Part shown: positions 57,533 through 64,000 of the stretch, in pieces | Position numbering within the stretch: the stretch's first letter is position 1 | Layout of the letters: each line of letters starts with the position of its first letter | The notes under the pieces: model-generated | What the model saw: the letters and a program-made list of their open reading frames with translations, nothing else | Databases searched by the model: none | What the model was told of the DNA's origin: nothing | Program-made: the position numbers and the translations under genes | Source of the DNA: Toxorhynchites rutilus septentrionalis | Lineage: Eukaryota > Arthropoda > Insecta > Diptera > Culicidae | Assembly (NCBI RefSeq): GCF_029784135.1 | Contig: NC_073746.1 | Span: forward strand, 150,261,556-150,325,555 | DNA length: 64,000 nt | Direction: 5' to 3'

Positions 57533-57915
57533 CAGGATAACTTCGATATAACGTACATTTTACTTTCATAATTGTACGTTGTATCGAATTGTATATATTG
57601 GTGTTTGAATAAGGTTAATGAATAAATTCAACTAGAAGACGAAGCCAACCTTTCTCATGATGTCTCCCTTCGTACCGTTCATTAAAAATTGATTCATTTA
57701 GAATCTGGAACCACAAAACAGTTGTACTTCGGAATTGGTTAAAAGTACAAATCAAGCTTTAGCATCAAAATACAGATAATTTATTGTCCTTTCGGAAAAA
57801 CAATATTCAAAAAATATTTTTTTGGACTTTGAAAATGTGTACGTTATATCGAGGTAAAATGTACGTTATATCGAGTGACGTTAGATCGAGGATACGTTAT
57901 ATCGAAGTTTCCCTG
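57533..57915 (-). mobile_element. ATAACG-type MITE, complete (383 bp), inserted in a mariner relic
   Basis: Ends CAGGATAACTTCGATATAAC and GTTATATCGAAGTTTCCCTG are inverted, flanked by TA at 57531-57532 and 57916-57917. It has the same body as 17295-17752 but in opposite orientation (subterminal repeats are richest at the right here). Confidence 0.88.
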
Positions 57916-58236
57916 TATAAATTTAGATGATAAATAAAGCATTTTCTTTAAAAACACAGATTCTTGATTTATATTAAACAGAATTCCATGAGGTTTTTTC
58001 CGTGTGCGCTCTATTCCATGTGCACAATTTTCCATGCTTCCATTGCCCTTATTATCTTTGCGATTTTTACCGGCAATCGCTGAAAACACCTCCTTTTTTA
58101 TTGAAAAATCTGAATTCAGACATCACTAATTATGGCTGATCTTTGATGAATTTACCTGCAGATTTGACGCTATCTGAAGTATTTTTGAACTTAATTATTA
58201 CGGTGAAGTCTCTAATGAGTAAATAAAAAAGCAAAA

Positions 58237-58544
58237 CAAAACTTTTTAAGTTAAACGGTTTAATGTGCTAAAAGCTAGAAAATAATAAGGCAAGTAGCAA
58301 TTGGTAGTTATCACATCCCTTCCTTTATTAATCTAGGGCAATGATGAGACTAATAAAAAATCGTGGGCATATGATGAAACAACTAAATGTAGATAATAGA
58401 AATCCGATGTGCCCCACGATTTTATTTTAGTCCCATCATTGCCCTAGATTAATGAAGGAAGGGAGGTGATAACTACCAACTGCTACTCGCCTTATTATTT
58501 TCTAGCTTTTAGTTCATTAAACCGTTTAACTTGAAAAGTTTTTT
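58237..58544. mobile_element. Foldback element with arms of about 130 bp
   Basis: The left arm (about 58237-58365) and right arm (about 58415-58544) are inverted copies. They share aaaactttttaagttaaacg, gctagaaaataataaggc, gtagttatca and ctagggcaatgatgagact, against a loop of about 50 bases. The outer part matches the left edge of the repeat at 26963. Confidence 0.8.
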
Positions 58545-59531
58545 TTAACTTTTTTTATTTTCTAGTTTTTAGTACATTATTTGTATGATTAGTATACTTC
58601 TCTACAATAAAACCATTCGAACTTTTATTTATTTTTATTTCTCACCTAATTTTCTTCGGAAAATTTTGATGATGTACTGTATTCTATTAGTCAAATCATT
58701 TCATTCGATACCGATATTGAAGGGATTGCAAAAAAATACATACACCTTTTTGAATTTATGTTGTTTATAATGTAGTGTGTTCTCCAAGTCAAGTCATTTA
58801 GCCATTTTTTACCGGCGGCCAAATTGGATTTTTCAAGATAGTGGAATACACAGTATTATAATGACAGCAGAGATAAAGGGTTGTTCCAAATTTCAGATCA
58901 ATAAGTCAAAAGGAACGGGGCAAATTTTCATTAATGTGGGACAACTCTACAGACATACAAACACGTCAAGTTGAACGAAACCTTTTAAAAAAGTAATTGG
59001 CTATTTTGTTACAGCGACCATCTTGGATTTGAATTTTCCTAAATAGCTGTGATCTACCGGTCATGCCCCTTCACTTGATACCCAATCCGCCATTTTGTGG
59101 TAGCAGCCATTTTGGATTTGAATTTTTCATAAATAATTGTGTTCGACTAGTCAAGCACTTTCATTTGATATCCGTATTAATAGGGTTTTGAGAAATTGTG
59201 TAATCCGCCATTTTGTGGTGGCGGCCATTTTGGATTTGCATTCCTCATGAATAACAGTGTTCTACTAGTCAGTTCCTTTTATTTGATACCCATATTGATG
59301 GGGTTTTGAGAAAATATGTAATTCGCCATTTTGTAGCGGCCGCAATCTTGGATTTTTGAAATCATGAAATATACAGTTTTATAATGACTACACAGATAAA
59401 GGTGTGTTGAATTTCAGATCAATCGGTCAACAGGAAGGGGTTCAAATTTCTATTAATGAGGTGAGGTGCTACGGACAAACATGTTACAAACATACAAATT
59501 ACAGGGCAAGCTAAATAAAACCATTTAAAAA
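58545..59531. repeat. Tandem GCGGCCATCTTGGATTT-type repeat and older-element body
   Basis: About three units of 115-120 bp (58985-59350) share cgccattttgtggt, ggcggccattttggattt and tttgatacccatattgat. The right portion (59350-59531) ends gggcaagctaaataaaacca + tttaaaa. Two end blocks (about 58960-58985 and 59505-59531) suggest two copies in tandem. It is the same family as 26963-29095. Confidence 0.65.
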
Positions 59532-60584
59532 TAGAAATACGTCCGTTTTTGCACTGATCGCATTGTCAATTATGAAACAATATATCGTTTTTGGTACGTC
59601 TGTTGTTGAACAAATTTTGATAGTTCATCGGTGCCACCTTCTAATTTTACCTCTAACTTTCGAATTGAAAATTATGAATGAAAATGTATTTCTCCATATT
59701 GGATATATGTTCTATCCGATAAAGTAACAATTTGTCATCCAAATTTTAACAATTTGGAGCTGGTTTTTGGCCTGCTTATCTGATAGAATGTCATTTTCGA
59801 GTATAGCCACCAGACGCAGACAGCGCACATTTGTCATAGCAGATACAAGACACCGCTAGAATGTGCTATTTCCAAGCGATTCTGTTTACACCGAAACGCA
59901 TGTTGAATTATATCTTCATGCATTAGCTTCAAAACTTATCAATTATCACAGAAACATGAAATATGTAAGAATACGAAGATAACGAATATAAATTCGTTAT
60001 AAAATGCTCAAAATTGTCACTAAGAGTAGCCCAATTGCTCAACCGTAACACAACAACGGCCTTGTTTTCCGAGTCAACGAAACTCCTATTCACTATCCTA
60101 GTAAACAATCCGCAACCTCCAACAACGCTGATCGTCAAAGTGTCAGCTCAAATTAAAATATGTTGCCGATTGGCGCACGAGATTCGCGTTAGATATATAT
60201 GCACACGCTTTTCCGAAGCCCCATAAATGGACAACGACCGCGTCTAACAGCGGGCCCAAACTTAGCGCGACTCGATCGAACCCAGGCTGGACAAATGGCG
60301 GGAGAAAAAAAAAAACAGTGACTAAAACCGCACAAATTGTAATTGCATAAACCATGGTTTGGACTTCTGGTCAACATGTTCAGTGCATTCCCCGACTGAC
60401 TCGATACATGCTTATTCTCTGCCAATTCGGATGCCAACAGAAAATTGTCACGAACTGGTCCAAACCATCGTCGTCGCAGTCGTGGTCCAACAACAGAATA
60501 ATAAAATTTCATTACCCCAATTGGATTCGTATGGATCGTTTAGCTAATTCTATCCGTTGTTCTTTATTCGACTTTCATTCGCAG
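59532..60584. other. Intron or upstream flank of the laminin exon
   Basis: No recognised gene. The last 230 bases form an open frame continuous with the exon, but the residues do not fit a laminin N-terminus. A splice acceptor lies at 60581-60584. No signal-peptide exon was identified here. Confidence 0.5.
60570..60584 (+). promoter_or_regulatory. 3' splice acceptor of the laminin exon
   Basis: The tract gactttcattcgcag is pyrimidine-rich and ends in AG directly before the first LN codon. It fixes the exon start better than the upstream in-frame ATG. Confidence 0.75.
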
Positions 60585-61211
60585 GTCTACCAGGTTGTGT
60601 TTTTCACGATGCGTGCCGCAATCTCCCAGCTGCCGGCGGCGTGGGCTTTGGAGAAGTCCACCGATGGCAAAACATACACCGCCTGGCAATACTTCGCGGC
60701 AAGCGACGCCGAATGCCGGGAAAGGTTCGGCCTGTCGGCTCACAGTGCGAATTATATCTACAAAAACGACTCCGAAGTGATTTGTTCCACCCAGTTCTCC
60801 TCGGGGGAAGCGCTGGAAAATGGCGAAATTAATTTGTCCCTCATCACGGGACGACCGAGCGAGAAGACAACCTCCCAAGAGCTGCTCAACTTTATGCTGG
60901 CGCGCTACGTTCGGATACGCCTGGTGCGTATGCACCCGGCGGTACTTCCCGACGAGAGTGTTGTGGACGCGCAGGCGCTGGCGAAGCGAAGCTTTTACAC
61001 CATCCGCTCGCTTCGGATCGGTGGGCGGTGTTTCTGCTCCGGCCATGCTGGAAAGTGTAAAGCGAATGATACCGACGCGGGAAACCTACCGCGGTGTGAG
61101 TGCATGCATAACACCTGTGGGGCGCACTGCGATCGATGCTGCCCGCTGTACAACCAACGTCCGTACCGCGTGGGGACGCCTCTGAGTGCCAACAAGTGTG
61201 AAAAGTGTGAG
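60585..61211 (+). CDS. Laminin alpha-chain exon (LN domain, first EGF-like module); wing blister-like
   Basis: Laminin alpha chains are secreted basement-membrane subunits; the N-terminal LN domain polymerises laminin trimers. The exon is 627 bases (209 codons) with acceptor cattcgcag|GTC and donor GAG|gtgagt, phase 0 at both ends. Residues 1-148 are the C-terminal two-thirds of LN: AWALEKSTDGKTYTAWQYFA, DSEVICSTQFS, LENGEINLSLITGRPS, ARYVRIRLVRMH and YTIRSLRIGGRC. Residues 149-208 form the first laminin-type EGF module, CFCSGHAGKC...CECMHNTCGAHCDRCCP. The RCECMHNTCG...CDRCCP spacing and the GRPS block favour the alpha-1/2 (wing blister) type over the LanA type. The frame has no stops and is GC-rich with ordinary codon use, unlike its surroundings. 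The upstream open frame beginning at 60354 is intronic by this model. The adjoining exons are outside the window or not recognised. Confidence 0.82.
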
Positions 61212-61217
61212 GTGAGT
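61212..61217 (+). promoter_or_regulatory. 5' splice donor of the laminin exon
   Basis: GAG|GTGAGT is close to consensus and follows the last residues of the EGF-like module. The frame continues only 16 codons into non-laminin sequence before a stop. Confidence 0.78.
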
Positions 61218-62151
61218 AACGGATCGTTTAAATTTATACCTGGTCCTGAATGCTTTTGAGCACCTGCTGGGCTATATGTGCTCAAAAGCTGTTGCCTAGA
61301 TCTAGGCATGAGTAACTTCCGACGCGGCTAGCTAGAATAAATTATTCATGTCTTCGCAGAAGTTATTGTTATAGGGGAAGACGGGGTAAGACGACCACCC
61401 TAAGCATAGAGTACAATTAAACACAATACACAATACATACAATACTCCCCTGTTGTCCACGTGGACATTCTTCCATATATTTTAATTGAAAAAATGGAAA
61501 TAATTGCATCACGCTCTTCCTACCAATATATCTTAGAGTTTGAAAATATGTGAAATCGTTGGCTGCAGGAAAAGCTCGGTTATGGCAACTGTATGAAATA
61601 GTGGGTTGAAGTTACTATAACAAAAATTCATTCTTTTTCATCGCATTTGTTCTAATACGTATGGAAACCTATTTAATCATTTATGTAATTATCCCACTAT
61701 AATAACTGGTACTAAGCCTAAAATACTACTCCATCAAAATCGATTTTCGGGAAAATTCGAGAGAACCAACGACAAATACATATCTGCTTTTCTAAAGGTG
61801 TTTCCAAAGCAAAAACGAAAACACTATTGATTCCATCCGACATTTGCACCCTAAATAATCCTACTGAAATTAGAAAGATTTCTTCGATGACTTCAATGTA
61901 CTGTAAACACTGCACAATCAAGAAAAAAAAAAGAATCACAGCGGAATCAATAATCTATAATCAAACGACGCATAAAATAATATCTGAAGAAATGTAATTC
62001 GCCTGCAGAAAATCTTCGAAAAACGAGTGTCTATGGAAAAGAATTTGTCTGAAGACTTCTGAAATTATTTAGTACAATTGAAAACTGTTTTGATTGAAGC
62101 TAATCGAGGTACTATTCAAAAAAATGTGTAGAAAGCATTCGAATAAAAACA
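61218..62151. other. Laminin intron, no further exon recognised
   Basis: AT-rich. A ggggaagacggggtaagacg motif at 61374-61393 resembles a short interspersed repeat. No EGF-like module follows before the end of the window. Confidence 0.5.
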
Positions 62152-62157
62152 GGAAGT

Positions 62158-62200
62158 GGGTTATATCTATGGTATAACCGCAAGGGTGACGTAGGACTAT
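62158..62200 (-). repeat. Isolated PER-family end
   Basis: The phrase tatctatggtataaccgcaa + gggtgacgtaggactatcg is a diverged version of the family's acgaccgca-tgacgtagNactac terminus. The other end was not found. Confidence 0.4.
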
Positions 62201-62689
62201 CGTTGATTTAGAGATCATTTGTTTGAAGTTGAATCTAAATCCATTCTGAATGAATGTGTAAATGAATATTTGGGGGACTTCGAAAACGAGAGCGTTACGT
62301 TGGAGGCACAAGGTTCTTCACAAGGATAATCTTCAGAAGATTTCCTGCTAACTTCACTTGATTGAAAACTCACAAAACCAATTGTATTTGGTCGCAGCAT
62401 CATATGAATAGAAAACATTAAAATAAACTCTTTCGCTTGAATGTAATTCTCAATTCCAAGGGGAACTGGCAGATTATTTTTCAGCAACGATCATTTCTTT
62501 CCAGGTTTCTTCTCGATAACCAGCAAACGAAAAGAGTTGCGCGCGTGCATGTGTGTGTGTGGCGGCTGCTTCGATGTCTTCCCGGGGAACCGTTTTTCGA
62601 TGCTGATACTCTCCTGGTCACCTTCTCTTCTCCTTCTGATCGATCGGCTTTTCTGCGCTCCCTCACAGTTAAAACAAACTGATTGCGTT

Positions 62690-62785
62690 TCAGGTCAGGT
62701 CAGGCCAGGTAATGAATCCTTCGATCCCTCGATCCTTCGCCGTTCAGCTCGTTCAGCTCGTCCAGCTAGTTCAGCTCGTTCAGTA
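62690..62785. repeat. Simple repeats: AGGTC array and AGCTCGTTC array
   Basis: A short caggtcaggtcaggccagg array (62692-62710) is followed by about five units of cagctcgtt with variants (about 62742-62783). Non-coding. Confidence 0.75.
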
Positions 62786-62893
62786 ACGATGTTGTCTTGT
62801 CGATGTCCTCACGGAAAATGAATGCGTTTCATGATGATGATGTTGGATTAAAGAGGCTTTAAACTTTTCAGTTCATTCGCCTCTAATCGAATG

Positions 62894-62969
62894 CGTTTCA
62901 CCACCAGAATATCGTTTCACCACCAGAATATCGTTTCACCACCAGAATATCGTTTCACCACCAGAATAA
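62894..62969. repeat. Four 19-bp tandem units
   Basis: Unit cgtttcaccaccagaatat starts at 62894, 62913, 62932 and 62951. The middle units are identical, so the array is recent. Confidence 0.93.
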
Positions 62970-64000
62970 ATGCTTTTTGTGCGCGATTGAATCGAGAGAA
63001 GGTATGGTTTACGATAGCAATTTGGAAGGCAAACTAGAGGGGAATGAACTCTCTGAGTTTGAAACTTTCGGAGACTGAGCAATAATCGATTGAAAATTAT
63101 ATAATTTTCGCGAAACGAAACATTTTCCGTTGCATACGCATACAATATTGGATACGAAAATATCCTACTGATGGGGAAGAATAACCTTCAGAAGCTTTCC
63201 TGCTAATTACACTTGGTTGAAAAATTACAAAATCAAATGTATTTGGTCGCTGTGTTATATGGTTAGAAAACATTAAAATAAACTCTTTCACATGAATGTA
63301 GTTTTTTAATTCCCAGGGGAACTGGCAGATTATTTTTCAGCAACGATTAGATTTTTCCAGATTTTCCTCGATACTTGAAGCCCACCGGTGGTTAATGATA
63401 ACTCGATAACCACCTGTTAATAGCACTTGATTAAACAATATTTGGTCACAGTGTTACATGAATAGAAAACATTAAAGTAAACTCTTTCGCATGAATGTAT
63501 TTTTCAATTCCTACGGGAACTGGCAGATTATTTTTCAGCAACGATTAGATTTTTCCATTCCATTCCTTCTTTAAGCGTGATTCATTCTGCTTCGGATCAA
63601 CGGAACAGTATGATAATCATTTCATACAAAAGATAAAATGTCCAAGAGTTATATCATTGCTATTTATTGACTCGAAAAATTGTTTCAATAGCTTAATGAT
63701 AGCTTCGAAAACAGGTTATTGAAATCATACGTATCCGTATGTAGCGCGCCCACTTGGAAGCCCATTAATCCTATTGGAATGTGAGATGGGGAAGCTCATA
63801 CTCACGTCTATGCATTATGCTGTACTCTTCCAATTAATTTCGTTTTTGCAGGCCGAACTGAAAAATTTTCAGTTGAGTTAACTGTACTGTAAAAGAAGTA
63901 ATGCTTTTGAATCCGGACACTGCATTACATTCAAAATCATACCACAGCCATAACATTTTTTTTCATGTTCAATTTATGCGATTAATAGTTACTAATATAG

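Larger units (their letters stand above)
62340..63556 (+). repeat. Three diverged copies of a roughly 150-bp repeat
   Basis: Copies lie at 62340-62492, 63192-63358 and 63420-63556. Each contains gaaaacattaaartaaactc, tttcrcwtgaatgta and gggaactggcagattatttt + tcagcaacgat. They all run in the same direction within the laminin intron. Class unknown. Confidence 0.75.

Noticed and set aside
60354..60584. N-terminal extension of the laminin open frame
   Set aside because: The residues do not fit a laminin signal peptide or LN start, and a good splice acceptor ends at 60584.
60564..61309. Several long frames opposite or overlapping the laminin exon
   Set aside because: They are shadows of a GC-rich coding exon in other frames.
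1..64000. CRISPR arrays, bacterial operons, prophage
   Set aside because: Spliced host exon, SINEs and eukaryotic transposons show this is animal nuclear DNA. The tandem repeats lack uniform repeat-spacer structure.

Overview
This window looks like a piece of a large, transposon-rich mosquito genome, most likely a culicine such as Aedes. That reading is inferred from the mobile elements: DD37E-type Tc1/mariner copies (a family described from mosquitoes), a Feilai-like tRNA-derived SINE, Jockey-type LINE pieces, Helitrons, many TA-flanked MITEs, and one insect laminin exon. The DNA is AT-rich, and almost every open frame is short, broken or part of a mobile element.

Only one stretch reads as a conserved host gene. 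It is a spliced exon at 60585-61211 (+) encoding part of the LN domain and the first EGF-like module of a laminin alpha chain, closest by eye to insect wing blister. Its signal-peptide exon and all downstream exons were not found, so the remaining 63 kb is probably intron and/or intergenic DNA filled with repeats.

Layout. 1-1274: DD37E element copy A. 3.1-3.5 kb: an unrecognised coding-like relic. 3.65-4.7 kb: Helitron 3' part. 6-8.5 kb: transposase relic and two MITEs. 12.2-14.0 kb: a broken transposase relic that resembles the RAG1/Transib core. 14.4-17 kb: promoter-like monomers and two LINE relics. 17.3 kb: a complete MITE. 19-22.9 kb: LINE relic, a palindrome-ended repeat (PER) and a complete Helitron with tandem monomers. 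27-29 kb: a mariner inside a MITE inside an older repeat. 30.4-37.9 kb: four PER copies in a row, one with gag-like coding cargo. 39.9-41.1 kb: second mariner. 42.6-45.6 kb: DD37E copy B split by a Jockey-type LINE. 46.4-48.7 kb: PER copy carrying a MITE and a SINE. 49-50.5 kb: element with 40-bp inverted repeats. 55.5-59.5 kb: SINE with perfect 14-bp target duplication, PER, mariner relic split by a MITE, and a foldback element. 60.6 kb: laminin exon. 62-64 kb: short repeats.

The most notable observations are the RAG1-like transposase relic, the PER family with its palindromic ends and variable interiors, and the many resolvable nested insertions, which give a relative history of transposon arrivals. 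No CRISPR, operon, rRNA gene or functional tRNA gene is present. All homology calls come from recognising motifs by eye; no search was run.
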